Part shown: positions 35,344 through 43,656 of the stretch, in pieces | How positions within the stretch are numbered: the first letter of the stretch is position 1 | Layout: each line of letters opens with the position of its first letter | From: JACVRW01 sp963757815 | GTDB taxonomy: Bacteria; Actinomycetota; Thermoleophilia; Solirubrobacterales; Thermoleophilaceae | Assembly (NCBI GenBank): GCA_963757815.1 | Contig: CAVWSN010000027.1 | Coordinates: forward strand, 1 to 64,000 | Reading direction: 5' to 3' | DNA: 64,000 nucleotides | Notes under the pieces: generated by a model | Databases searched by the model: none | Told to the model about the DNA's origin: nothing | What the model saw: the letters and a program-made list of their open reading frames with translations, nothing else | Program-made: the position numbers and the translations under genes

Positions 35344-36207
35344 TTGCTAGAGCGAGACGGATATCCGGCCGGCGTGCCTTGTTGGATCGACACCGCGCAG
35401 CCCGACCCGGAGGCCGCCGTCAGCTTCTACTCGGGCCTCTTCGGGTGGGAGTTCGAGGACCGCATGCCCGCCGACTCGCCCGGGCGCTACTTCGTGGGCC
35501 AGCTCCGAGGCCGCGACGTCGCCGCTGTCGGGTCCCAGCCCGAGGGGCTCCCACCGACCCCGGTGTGGAACACCTATGTGTGGGTCGACAACGCCGACGA
35601 GGCCGCCGCGAAGGCGAAGGACGCGGGCGGGCGGGTGCTGGTCGAGCCCTTCGACGTTCTCGACGCCGGCCGCATGGCCATGCTCGCGGATCCCGAGGGT
35701 GCCCCCTTCTGCGTGTGGCAGGCAAAGGAGCACAAGGGCGCCCAGTTGGTCAACGAGCCCGGCACCTGGAACTTCAGCGAGCTCAACACCCGCGACCCCG
35801 ACGGCGCGGAGAACTTCTATCGAGCGCTGTTCGGCTGGGAGCTCCAGACGTTCGATCTCGGTGCGGGCGCGTTCAGTTTTTGGCGCCTCTCCGGCTACGG
35901 CGACCACCTCGCGGAGCGCGATCCCGACCTGCGCCGCCGCCAGGAGGCGGACAGCGCGCCCGGGGGCTTCGAGGACGCGGTCGCCGCGCTCGTGCCCATC
36001 GCCGGCGACAGCTCCCGGGAGGACACCCCCGCTCACTGGAGCATCACGTTCGCGGTCGACGACGCCGACGCCATCGCCGACACCGCCGCGAAGCTGGGTG
36101 GGAAGGTGCTGGCGCCGCCGTTCGATGCGCCGTACGTGAGGAGGACGGTCGTGAGCGATCCACAGGGAGCGGTGTTCGCGGCCTCCAAGTACATGCCGCC
36201 CACCTAG
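35344..36207 (+). CDS. VOC-family protein with two glyoxalase-like domains
   Basis: 287 residues, two vicinal-oxygen-chelate modules: the first opens PCWIDTAQPDPEAAVSFYSGLFGWEFE, the second WNFSELNTRDPDGAENFY and GWELQ, each ending in a DPxGA strand with CVW or FAA. The family includes dioxygenases, glyoxalases and resistance binders; this tandem form is common in actinobacteria as a CFP32/hydroxylase-like protein of unknown function. TTG at 35344, nine bases after GGAAGGAG, is preferred over GTG at 35329. Confidence 0.82.
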   Translation: MLERDGYPAGVPCWIDTAQPDPEAAVSFYSGLFGWEFEDRMPADSPGRYFVGQLRGRDVAAVGSQPEGLPPTPVWNTYVWVDNADEAAAKAKDAGGRVLVEPFDVLDAGRMAMLADPEGAPFCVWQAKEHKGAQLVNEPGTWNFSELNTRDPDGAENFYRALFGWELQTFDLGAGAFSFWRLSGYGDHLAERDPDLRRRQEADSAPGGFEDAVAALVPIAGDSSREDTPAHWSITFAVDDADAIADTAAKLGGKVLAPPFDAPYVRRTVVSDPQGAVFAASKYMPPT

Positions 36208-36229
36208 CGGCCGGCGGTAGGGTCGCTGC

Positions 36230-36889
36230 GTGGCCGATCCGCCGGACGCCTCCCCCGAGACGATCACGATCATCCTCGCCGACGACCACCCGATCGTGCG
36301 CAGCGGGTTGCGCATGCTGCTCGAGGCCGAGGACGACTTCGAGGTCATCGCCGAAAGCGGCGATACGGACTCCGCCCGGCGCAGCGTGCTCGGCCACAAG
36401 CCGTCGGTGATCGTGCTCGACCTCAACATGCCCGGGGGCTCGAGCCTCGACGCGATCCCGGCGATGCTCGAATCGTCGCCGGGCACGGCTGTGGTGGTGC
36501 TGACGATGCAGGAAGACCCGGCCTTCGCCCGCGAGGCGCTCCGGGCAGGGGCGCGCGGCTACGTGCTCAAGCAGGCGGCCGGCGCGGAGCTCGTCCAGGC
36601 GATCCGCGCGGCCGCCGGCGGCGGCACCTGGCTGAACCCGGAGCTCGGTGCGCGCATGGCCGCTGCCCCCGCCATACCCGCCGGCCCGCCAGGCGACCTC
36701 ACCGAGCGCGAGCTCGACGTGCTGCGCCGGATAGCGCTGGGCCACACGAACACCGAGATAGCCGAGCAGCTCTACCTGAGCGTGCGCACGATCGAGACGC
36801 ACCGATCCCACATCCAGCAGAAGCTCGGGCTCTCGAAGCGAGCCGAGCTGGTGCGCTACGCCCTCGACAACGATCTGATCGAGCATTGA
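36230..36889 (+). CDS. NarL/LuxR-type response regulator
   Basis: 219 residues. Receiver domain with acidic pair in ILADDHP, phospho-Asp in SVIVLDLNMPGG near residue 64, Thr in VVVLTMQED and Lys in GYVLKQAAG; then LuxR helix-turn-helix (LTERELDVLRRIALG, NTEIAEQLYLSVRTIETH). GTG 36230 start. The likely partner is the GAF histidine kinase at 38155, convergent beyond one oxidoreductase gene. A strong hairpin follows the stop. Confidence 0.93.
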   Translation: MADPPDASPETITIILADDHPIVRSGLRMLLEAEDDFEVIAESGDTDSARRSVLGHKPSVIVLDLNMPGGSSLDAIPAMLESSPGTAVVVLTMQEDPAFAREALRAGARGYVLKQAAGAELVQAIRAAAGGGTWLNPELGARMAAAPAIPAGPPGDLTERELDVLRRIALGHTNTEIAEQLYLSVRTIETHRSHIQQKLGLSKRAELVRYALDNDLIEH

Positions 36890-36895
36890 GACCCG

Positions 36896-36925
36896 GCAAG
36901 GGCGGCGGCAGCGCGCCGCCCTTGC
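36896..36925 (+). terminator. Strong hairpin after the response regulator
   Basis: GCAAGGGCGGC (36896-36906) pairs perfectly with GCCGCCCTTGC (36915-36925) over an eight-base loop, starting seven bases after the stop. No T tract. Confidence 0.6.
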
Positions 36926-37011
36926 GGGAAACCACTGAGGACGACGGGCCCCTTCTCCCGATGGCGGGGCCGCCTGCGCCCCCGATCCTCTTGGGGATGA
37001 AGGAGGACGCG

Positions 37012-38208
37012 ATGAAGGTCACGATCGTTGGCGGCGGAGTTGCCGCCCTGGAGGCGATGATCGCTCTGCGGCGACTCGCCGAGGAGCGAGTGGATATCGA
37101 GCTGGTCACGCCGACGGCCGAGTTCGCCTACCGGCCGCTCGCCGTCGCGGAGCCGTTCGGGCTCGGCAAGGTGCGCGAGTTCGACATCGTGCGGATCGCG
37201 CAGATGCACGGGGCGCGCATGCACCTGGCAGGAGTGGGCGCCGTGAGGCCGGAGGAGCACCGGATCGAGACATGGGACGGGCGCAGGCTCGAATACGAGA
37301 TCCTTCTGCTGGCGATCGGCGCGTCCGCCGTCCCGGCCGTCCCGGGCGCGGTGACGATGCAGGGCCCCGGTTACACGGAGCGCTTCCGGACGGTTTTGCG
37401 TGAGCTCGAGGAGCGCGACGTCACTCGTGTCGCGTTTGCGGTGCCGGCCGGGACGTCGTGGGCGCTCCCGCTGTACGAGCTGGCGCTGATGACCGCGAAG
37501 CGCGTTCGAGATCTAGGGCTTCCCGGAGTCGAGTTGTCGATGGTGACCCCGGAGGCCGAGCCGCTCGAGCTGTTCGGGCAGCGTGGCTCGGCCGCCGTGC
37601 GCGAGCTGCTCGAGCAGCGTGGCGTGAGCCTGCACACCGGTCAGACACCCGGCGAGGTAAGCGGCGGGGAGCTGAGGTTCGTTCCCGGCGGCACGATTGC
37701 AGCGGAGCGGGTGGTGAGCCTCCCCCGGGTTCGCGGCCCTTTCCTTGCCGGGCTCCCGCACGACGGGGACGGCTTCATCCCCGTCGACTCGCACCAGTAC
37801 GTGGCCCACGAGCTCGACGTCTACGCCGCGGGCGACGCCACCACCTGCGCGATCAAGCAGGGAGGAGTGGCCGCGCAGCAGGCCGATGCGGCGGCGGAGT
37901 CAATCGCCGCTCGCGCGGGCGCGCCGATCGACCCGCGACCGTTTCGTCCGGTCGTGCGCGGACTGCTGCTGACCGGTGCGGAGCCGCGCTTCATGCGCTC
38001 CGACATGACCGCGACCGACCAGATCAGCGAGGTCTCCGAGCACAGCCTCTGGTGGCCCCCGGGGAAGATCGCCGGCCGCTACCTGGCGCCGACGCTCGCG
38101 CTCGACGAGCTCGACCGTCCGCCGGGGGGGCTCGCCGTGCACGTCGAGCTCGGCTCAGACACCACTCCCCCGGGAGGCGGGCGGCGGCTCCACGTGGCGG
38201 GCGGGTAG
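37012..38208 (+). CDS. FAD/NAD(P)-dependent oxidoreductase, sulfide-quinone reductase-like
   Basis: 398 residues. FAD Rossmann motif VTIVGGGVAALEAMIALRRL at the N-terminus, the AIGA loop in LLLAIGASAVPAVPG, and the second FAD motif YAAGDATTCAIKQGGVAAQQADAAAE. It resembles the SQR/NDH-2 branch; the redox-active Cys pairs of SQR are not evident, so electron acceptor and donor are open. The start at 37012 follows AAGGAGGACGCG. It lies between a response regulator and a histidine kinase; its 3' end overlaps the kinase 3' end by 54 bases. Confidence 0.85.
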   Translation: MKVTIVGGGVAALEAMIALRRLAEERVDIELVTPTAEFAYRPLAVAEPFGLGKVREFDIVRIAQMHGARMHLAGVGAVRPEEHRIETWDGRRLEYEILLLAIGASAVPAVPGAVTMQGPGYTERFRTVLRELEERDVTRVAFAVPAGTSWALPLYELALMTAKRVRDLGLPGVELSMVTPEAEPLELFGQRGSAAVRELLEQRGVSLHTGQTPGEVSGGELRFVPGGTIAAERVVSLPRVRGPFLAGLPHDGDGFIPVDSHQYVAHELDVYAAGDATTCAIKQGGVAAQQADAAAESIAARAGAPIDPRPFRPVVRGLLLTGAEPRFMRSDMTATDQISEVSEHSLWWPPGKIAGRYLAPTLALDELDRPPGGLAVHVELGSDTTPPGGGRRLHVAGG

Positions 38209-39900
38209 CTCCGCGCGCACCCGCGTGCCGCTCCCCGGCTTCGAGTCGACCACGAGCGTTCCGCCCACGAGGGCGACCCGTTCCTCCATCCCCACGAGGC
38301 CGAAGCCGCGACTCACGTCGGCTCGCTCGAAGCCGCTCCCGTCGTCGCTGATGGCGACGGTGACGGTCGGGCCCTCCTCGACGATCTCAACCGTCACCCG
38401 CTCGGCGCCCGCGTGCTTGGTCGCGTTGGTAAGGGCCTCCTGGACGAGGCGGTAGATCGTGGTGGTGACCTCGGGCTCGAGGCGGGTGGAGCTTCGGCCG
38501 CTTGGGTGGGCGAGGTCGATGCGGGCGTCCACCTCGAGGCCCGAGGTGGCCGCCGTGCGCTCGAGGAGCGCGCGTACCGCCGGCTCGACCCCGAGCTCGT
38601 CGAGCGCCGCGGGACGCAGCTCCGTGATGAGGCTCTGAAGGCCCTGGATCGTGAGGTCGAGCTGTTCGACGCCACGCCCTGCGGCGGCGGTCAGCGCCTG
38701 CTGCGAATCGGCGATCTGAGCGGTCTCCAGCAGCAGCTTGACGGCGCCGAGCTCCTGCAGGGTCTCGTCGTGCAGCTCGCGCGCCCAGCGCTTACGCTCC
38801 TGCTCGGCCGCCCTGATCGACGAACGCCGGCGATCTGCCTCGACGCTCTGCGCCGTGGCAATGGCGATGGCTGCGCTGGCGGCGAACGAGGTGAGCAGGT
38901 GCTCGTCGTCCGGATCGAACGCCACATCTCCGCCGACCCGGTCGAGCGCGATCAGAACGCCGCGCGCCCGGCCGCGAAACCCGAGCGGCACCACCACGGC
39001 CGAGGTCGCACGTCCCGCAACGTCCTCGAGCCCGTGCCCGGCGCGGGCGCCGAGGTCGGCCACCCGTTCCGGTGCGCCCGTCTCGAGCACCGTGCCGGCG
39101 AGCGTGCCGCTCCCGGGAAGCTCGGTGCCGATGAGCTCGCCGGCGACCTCGCCTGCCACGGCCGTCACACGCAGGCGCCCGCTGCCCTCGTCCAGCAGCA
39201 CGATCAGCGAGCGCGCATCGAGCATCGCGCGCCCGCGCTTGACGATCAGCTCGAGCACGCGCGCGAGCTCGGTCTCGAGGCCCACCGCACGGGCCACCAC
39301 GGCGGTGGCCTCGAGGCCGCGGACGGCGCGCTCGAGCTCGCCCCGGCGGGCCTCGACGCTCTCGTAGAGACGTGCGTTGTCGATCGCGATCGCGGCCCAC
39401 TCGGCGAGCACGAGCACCAGCTCCTCGTCGGTCTCCGAGAACTCGGCCTCGTCGTCCTTCTCGGTCAGGTAGAGGTTGCCGAACGCCTCGCCGCGAATGG
39501 CGATCGGCACGCCCAGGAAGCTTCGCATCGGCGGATGGCCGGCGGGGAACCCGTACGAGCGCGGGTGCGCGGTCACGTCCGCGAGCCGCAGCGGCGCCGG
39601 ATTCCGGATCAGCTCCCCGAGTACACCGCGTCCGCGCGGCAGCGGTCCGATCCGCTGGCGGGCGGCCTCGTCGAGACCGACGAACAGAAAGCGCTCGAGC
39701 TCCTCGCCCGAAGGATCGATGATCCCGAGTGCGGCGTACTGCGCCCGGGTGAGCTCGCGCGCGGTGTCGAGCACCTGCCGCAGCACGACCTCGACGTCGA
39801 GCGCGGAAACCAGCGCGCGACCCACCTCGAGGAGGCTGCGGAGCTCGCGCTCGGAGAGCCGCTGCGCGCCCAGCGCGCGCGCTGAGTTCTCATCCCTCAT
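38155..39900 (-). CDS. GAF-domain histidine kinase, DevS/NarL type
   Basis: 581 residues. Two GAF domains (about residues 25-175 and 195-345), HisKA_3 dimerisation helix with phospho-His in WARELHDETLQELGAVK near 372, and a HATPase (N box LVQEALTNATKHA, G1 ISDDGSGF, G2 GFGLVGMEERV). The layout matches DevS/DosS oxygen or redox sensors, whose first GAF holds haem; I cannot confirm a haem ligand here. No membrane segments, so a cytoplasmic sensor. Likely phosphorylates the NarL regulator at 36.2 kb. Confidence 0.92.
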   Translation of the reverse strand: MRDENSARALGAQRLSERELRSLLEVGRALVSALDVEVVLRQVLDTARELTRAQYAALGIIDPSGEELERFLFVGLDEAARQRIGPLPRGRGVLGELIRNPAPLRLADVTAHPRSYGFPAGHPPMRSFLGVPIAIRGEAFGNLYLTEKDDEAEFSETDEELVLVLAEWAAIAIDNARLYESVEARRGELERAVRGLEATAVVARAVGLETELARVLELIVKRGRAMLDARSLIVLLDEGSGRLRVTAVAGEVAGELIGTELPGSGTLAGTVLETGAPERVADLGARAGHGLEDVAGRATSAVVVPLGFRGRARGVLIALDRVGGDVAFDPDDEHLLTSFAASAAIAIATAQSVEADRRRSSIRAAEQERKRWARELHDETLQELGAVKLLLETAQIADSQQALTAAAGRGVEQLDLTIQGLQSLITELRPAALDELGVEPAVRALLERTAATSGLEVDARIDLAHPSGRSSTRLEPEVTTTIYRLVQEALTNATKHAGAERVTVEIVEEGPTVTVAISDDGSGFERADVSRGFGLVGMEERVALVGGTLVVDSKPGSGTRVRAELPARHVEPPPASRGSGV

Positions 39901-39921
39901 TCGCGACTGGAGCGTAACCAG

Positions 39922-41010
39922 CTAGCCGCCGTCCTCCACCGGCGTCTGGCCTCCTCCGGCCGCCAGGTATTTCGCGAGCTCCGGCGGGTCGTAGTCGCCC
40001 GCCTGGTCGCGCCGCCTGATCGCGCTCGAGGCCACCGATGCTCCATCGCCCGCGAGCGCCCGCCGCCGTCGTCGGAACAGGCGGTAGAGGCCTTTGAGCG
40101 AGTCGTGCATCGGCCCCAGGGCGTCCGGCGCGACCTGGATACCCAGGTGCCTGAGCTTCTCGTCGAGACCGTCCGCGGGCTGCACGAGGCGGTCCGGTAC
40201 GAACGCCAGACCGGCGGCGCGCGCGCGTCCAACCATCCACAGCAGCGGAACCTCCGCCAGCGCGGGCTCGCTGTAGCCGCCGCCCACGTCGGAGTGGACG
40301 CCGGCGAACCACACCTGCTCGAGGGTCTGGTCCTGCGCCTCCTCGTGCTGCTCCCAGAGGGTCGGCTCGAACGGCCCGCGTTGCTCATCGATCGCAAGCG
40401 CGTGGTAGGCGAAGCGAACGTAACGGCTTAGCCGGGTGTCGTGAAAGCTCCAGAGCTTGACCAGCGGAAGGAGGGCGCCCTCGACCGGGATCCCGAGCGC
40501 GCCGACGGTGTCCCAGACGCCGACGAAGTGGATGCGCGTCTCCGGATGGGCATACATGCGGCGGAACAGCTGAGCCTCCATGCCGTCCGGCTTGGTGGGC
40601 TCGTCACGGCCGCGGTAGAGGCGGTAAGCGTCCGTAACGCGATCGCCGTGCTCGCGGCGCAGGATCCCGCAGTTGCGGACCATTCCGACGGTGCTGCGCG
40701 CGGTGAAGGCGCCACGGCTGAAGCCGAAGAAGTAGAGCTCGTCGCCCGGCTCGTAGCAGTCGACGAGGAAGCGGTAGCACTCCCGCACGTTGCGGGAGAG
40801 ACCTAGCCCGAACGCCCCGCCGCGCAGCCGCTCCCCGCGACGCGTGCCCACACCGGGCTGGTAGTGCACCCGCTGCGCGGCGCCCGCGCCGTCCTCACGG
40901 GCGACCGCAAGGGCGAGCTTGGCCACGTTGGTGGGGGCGGCCACTCCGTTGTGGAGCTGATCGGGCCGGTTCCAGGTCCCGTCACAACAGACGACCAAGC
41001 GCTTCCCCAT
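39922..41010 (-). CDS. DUF2235 (Tle1-like) alpha/beta hydrolase
   Basis: 362 residues from ATG 41010 (MGKRLVVCCDGTWNRPD). CDGTWN, the lipase elbow YFFGFSRGAFTAR near residue 105 with Ser nucleophile, VGVWDTVGALG and GVHSDVGGGY with the likely Asp/His are the DUF2235 signature, shared with type VI phospholipase effectors of the Tle1 family. No secretion signal, immunity gene or VgrG-type partner is present, so an intracellular lipase or housekeeping role is as likely. Upstream in-frame ATG at 41058 is less conserved. Confidence 0.88.
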   Translation of the reverse strand: MGKRLVVCCDGTWNRPDQLHNGVAAPTNVAKLALAVAREDGAGAAQRVHYQPGVGTRRGERLRGGAFGLGLSRNVRECYRFLVDCYEPGDELYFFGFSRGAFTARSTVGMVRNCGILRREHGDRVTDAYRLYRGRDEPTKPDGMEAQLFRRMYAHPETRIHFVGVWDTVGALGIPVEGALLPLVKLWSFHDTRLSRYVRFAYHALAIDEQRGPFEPTLWEQHEEAQDQTLEQVWFAGVHSDVGGGYSEPALAEVPLLWMVGRARAAGLAFVPDRLVQPADGLDEKLRHLGIQVAPDALGPMHDSLKGLYRLFRRRRRALAGDGASVASSAIRRRDQAGDYDPPELAKYLAAGGGQTPVEDGG

Positions 41011-41082
41011 GTGCCTTTCCGCTTCCGCCGGGTCCCGTGCCGGGAGCGTAATCGGCACCGCGGGCGCGAATCGTGACCAGTT

Positions 41083-41829
41083 TCACACCGGCCGGCCCTC
41101 GCAGCGGTCGGCCAGCACAGCGATCGCCCGCCCCAGCTCGCCGCGCGCCTCGCGTCCACCGAGGGCGAGGTGAGCACCGATGCGGGACTCGGGCAGCAGG
41201 AGCGGGCGCGGGCCGCTCGCTCCATCCGCATCGCCGACCCCCTCCCCCGCCCGGTTCACCACGAGGATCGGCTCCGGTCCCACCCGTGCCACGCATTCCG
41301 CCGCGACGCGCGCCAGGGCGGGCTCCATCGCGGGCGTGGTGACCAGCACGGTGCGGTCCGCCACGCAGGCCGGGACGCCGCCGAGCAGCGTCGCGCCTGC
41401 GTCGATCACGAGCGGCGACAGCCCGCGGACGGCCTCGGCGAGCGCCGCCGGCTCCGCTCCCGCGACAAGGCAGAGCCGGCCGACCGCCCGCGCGCGACCT
41501 GAAATCTCATCCAGCGACCGCGCCAGACGTGAGGCCTCGTGAGTGGCCAGCGGGATCGCCGAGGCCCTGGTCTCGCACGTAACCGCCGACGCGCCGCTCT
41601 CGTCACGCGCCGCCAGCTCGGCCGCGAGCGCACGGGAGACCACCGTCGATCCGCATCCACGTGCGAGCCCGAACACGGAGACGACCGTCCGCATGCCGGG
41701 AGCGGTCGCAAGAATCGTGTCGGCCGCCTCGACCGGCTCGAGCAGGAAGTCCCGCGCCGCAGTGAGCGCTGCGCTCAGAATGCCGGTGCGAGGGCCGGCC
41801 CGGACGGTGCGCGGCCAGTAGTCGGTCAC
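41083..41829 (-). CDS. CpaE/TadZ-like ATPase-fold protein with degenerate P-loop
   Basis: 248 residues. VVSVFGLARGCGSTVVSRALAAELA sits where MinD-type proteins have the deviant Walker A (KGGxGKT), but both signature lysines are missing (ARGCGST). LVIDAGATLLGG matches the Walker B strand and TVLVTTPAMEPALARVA the next block. TadZ/CpaE proteins place the Tad pilus machine at the pole; atypical Walker motifs are known among them. Overlaps the TadE-like stop (ATGA). The N-terminal receiver-like domain of CpaE is absent. Confidence 0.65.
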   Translation of the reverse strand: MTDYWPRTVRAGPRTGILSAALTAARDFLLEPVEAADTILATAPGMRTVVSVFGLARGCGSTVVSRALAAELAARDESGASAVTCETRASAIPLATHEASRLARSLDEISGRARAVGRLCLVAGAEPAALAEAVRGLSPLVIDAGATLLGGVPACVADRTVLVTTPAMEPALARVAAECVARVGPEPILVVNRAGEGVGDADGASGPRPLLLPESRIGAHLALGGREARGELGRAIAVLADRCEGRPV

Positions 41830-42170
41830 GGTGCCTCCACGGCTGCCTCCCCGGTCACGGTGAGGCGTTCGCCCAACGCCCGCAGGAGCGCGGGCGGCCG
41901 CAGCCGGACGCCGACCTCGCCGCCCGAGACGTGTATCTCCGCCCGCGCGCGGGACCAGCCGGGAAGCGCCTCACGGACTCCCGCGCGCGGGTCGCCACCG
42001 GTCGCCAGCGCGAGCGCGCCGGCCTCCGCGGCGCTTCCCGCAAGCACACTCGCGTAGCCCACCGCGAGCAGCTGGAACACCGCGAGAGCAAGCACGATCA
42101 GCAGCGGCAGGACCCCGAGCAGCTCGACGCTCGCCTGGCCCGACTCCGCGGGTCGGGCGGGCGCATCCCT
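41826..42170 (-). CDS. TadE-like pseudopilin-associated protein, start unresolved
   Basis: The typical TadE N-terminus ESGQASVELLGVLPLLIVLALAVFQ (charged leader, then one membrane segment) begins near 42155. No start codon is in frame between it and the preceding TadE stop at 42234. A GTG at 42237 overlapping that stop lies in another frame (MSRALSARG), so a one-base shift near 42150 is likely. About 100-130 residues; the rest is a short extracytoplasmic domain. Minor component of a Tad pilus assembly. Confidence 0.6.
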   Translation of the reverse strand, partial: RDAPARPAESGQASVELLGVLPLLIVLALAVFQLLAVGYASVLAGSAAEAGALALATGGDPRAGVREALPGWSRARAEIHVSGGEVGVRLRPPALLRALGERLTVTGEAAVEAP

Positions 42171-42233
42171 GGGTGGGCGCCGGGCTGACCTTGGCGGCTC
42201 CTTCGGGCGAACCGCGGGCGCTGAGCGCGCGGC

Positions 42234-42578
42234 TCACCTCTCCCTCCCGAGCGACGAGGCCGCGGACAGGTACACCGGCGAGCGCCAGCGTCGTAAGAGC
42301 AGCGGCATCCTCACCCTCACGCGTATCCCGCCCTCCCGCCGGCGCTCGACGGAGAGCCCCCGCTCCATCGAGTCGGGGAGCGCGCTTCGGGCCGCTCGCT
42401 CCGCATTCGCGCCGACCGTCTCGGCGCGCGCCGCGGCGCGGGCCGCGCCCGCCGTCAGCCAGAGCGCGTGACCGGCGAGGGCGATCTGCCAGGCCGCCAG
42501 GGCCGCCAGGATCAGGAACGGGATGACGGCCACCATCTCGACGGAGGCCTGGCCGCTCTGGGAGCGCGGGTGAGTCAT
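42234..42578 (-). CDS. TadE-like pilus assembly protein
   Basis: 114 residues from ATG 42578: SQSGQASVEMVAVIPFLILAALAAWQIAL is the TadE leader plus membrane segment with the conserved Glu, followed by an Arg-rich extracytoplasmic part. First of three genes (TadE, TadE, CpaE-like). The core secretion ATPase TadA and TadB/TadC are not in the window, so they would lie elsewhere. The upstream ATG at 42614 would add 12 residues that look non-coding. Confidence 0.78.
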   Translation of the reverse strand: MTHPRSQSGQASVEMVAVIPFLILAALAAWQIALAGHALWLTAGAARAAARAETVGANAERAARSALPDSMERGLSVERRREGGIRVRVRMPLLLRRWRSPVYLSAASSLGRER

Positions 42579-42654
42579 GGACGACACGGTCCCGCGAAAC
42601 CCGTGACGCGACAACGCGTGCGGGTTACAGGAGGGTCACGCGAGTGTGAAAAGA

Positions 42655-42679
42655 CCGGCGCCGCTACTCGTAGCGCCGG
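42655..42679 (-). terminator. Rho-independent terminator downstream of the SnoaL gene
   Basis: CCGGCGC (42655-42661) and GCGCCGG (42673-42679) form a perfect 7 bp stem, with a further inner pairing CGCTAC/GTAGCG. On the minus strand it is followed by TCTTTTCAC, a T-rich tail. It lies 68 bases after the SnoaL stop at 42747. Confidence 0.7.
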
Positions 42680-42746
42680 TACCGCGTCCAGAGTCGCTAT
42701 CTCAGTAACGGACAGCGGTCGTCCAACCCGGCCGCCTGCGTCCCCT

Positions 42747-43161
42747 CTATGCGGTTGTGGCCACCTCGGACGGCACGACCTCGAGGAACTTCACGGTGTC
42801 GGCGAACTGCCGGAAACGGGCGACCTTGCCGTCGCGCACATCCCAGACGTGCACGACTTCGAGATCCAGCTCCTTGCCGGTGCTCTTCCCGGTACCGGTG
42901 TAGCGCGCGACCACCGCCACCGTATCGCCAGAGGGGATCAGCTCAATCGGCGTGACCGCGAAGTCGGGGATGTCCGTTGTGAGCGGGCCGAAGACGTTTT
43001 GCGCCACGGCGTCGCCGCCCCGGTAAACGCCGCCGTAGGGCATGCCCTCTGCCTCGTGCCACTCGATGTCGTCAGCCATCGCGGCGAGCACGGCCGGGGA
43101 CATCACCGCGCGCAAACGCCGCATAGATGCCCTCAACTATCTGGACACTCTGCTCGGTCAC
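42747..43161 (-). CDS. SnoaL-like ketosteroid-isomerase-fold protein (one frameshift)
   Basis: About 137 residues from GTG 43161, seven bases after AAGGAGAG. N-terminus VTEQSVQIVEGIYAAFARGDV, then after one extra base in a CCCCGG run (near 43098) PAVLAAMADDIEWHEAEGMPY, VFGPLTTDIPDF and the final VRDGKVARFRQFADT strand. A classic SnoaL_2 polyketide-cyclase/isomerase fold. Monocistronic between a terminator and the next minus-strand gene. Its reaction is unknown. Confidence 0.78.
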
Positions 43162-43253
43162 GAGTCTCTCCTTCATCCGACTGCGAGGCCGCCGTGAACG
43201 TACCACTTAGGTGGGCTGAGAGGGGTACCCCTGGCCAGAACGGCGCTCTCCCC

Positions 43254-43613
43254 TCAGTACGTGTTTTTTCGGTACCGCGTCCAGACCCAGTAGAGGCCGT
43301 AGGAGGCAAGCGCCAGCAACGCGAACCACACCAGCACCCCGGCTCCGCCCACGTCGAACAGGCGGTCGGTCGCCGTGAAGGTGAGGACCGCGAGCGCCAG
43401 CGATCCGTACAGGCCGAGCCGCAGCGAGGAATCGAGCGAGTCGAGCTCGAAGCCGTACTGGCGGTAGAGCCGGTACACGAGAAAGGCGATCGCGGCGAAG
43501 AACGCGATCGTGAGCAGCGTGAGCACCACGTCGAGCGCGTTGCCGCCCCCGGGCAGCACCTCGAGCGCGAGCGCGACCAGCATGATGACGCCGAACTTCC
43601 AGGCGAACTGCAC
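43254..43613 (-). CDS. Small membrane protein of unknown function
   Basis: 119 residues with four hydrophobic segments: FGVIMLVALALEVLPGGG, LTLLTIAFFAAIAFLVYRLY, LGLYGSLALAVLTFTA and VLVWFALLALASYGLYWVW. Charged loops lie between segments two and three (FELDSLDSSLRL). Not recognised as a named family. Divergent from the AlkZ-like gene 43 bases away. Confidence 0.7.
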   Translation of the reverse strand: MQFAWKFGVIMLVALALEVLPGGGNALDVVLTLLTIAFFAAIAFLVYRLYRQYGFELDSLDSSLRLGLYGSLALAVLTFTATDRLFDVGGAGVLVWFALLALASYGLYWVWTRYRKNTY

Positions 43614-43656
43614 GCCCGGAAGGCTATAGAGCGGATGGGCTTGCCAGGATCAGCGC

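Noticed and set aside
39922..42578. A contact-dependent toxin system made of the DUF2235 hydrolase and TadE/CpaE genes
   Set aside because: There is a gap of about 70 bases and no immunity-like or delivery gene; adjacency alone is not enough.
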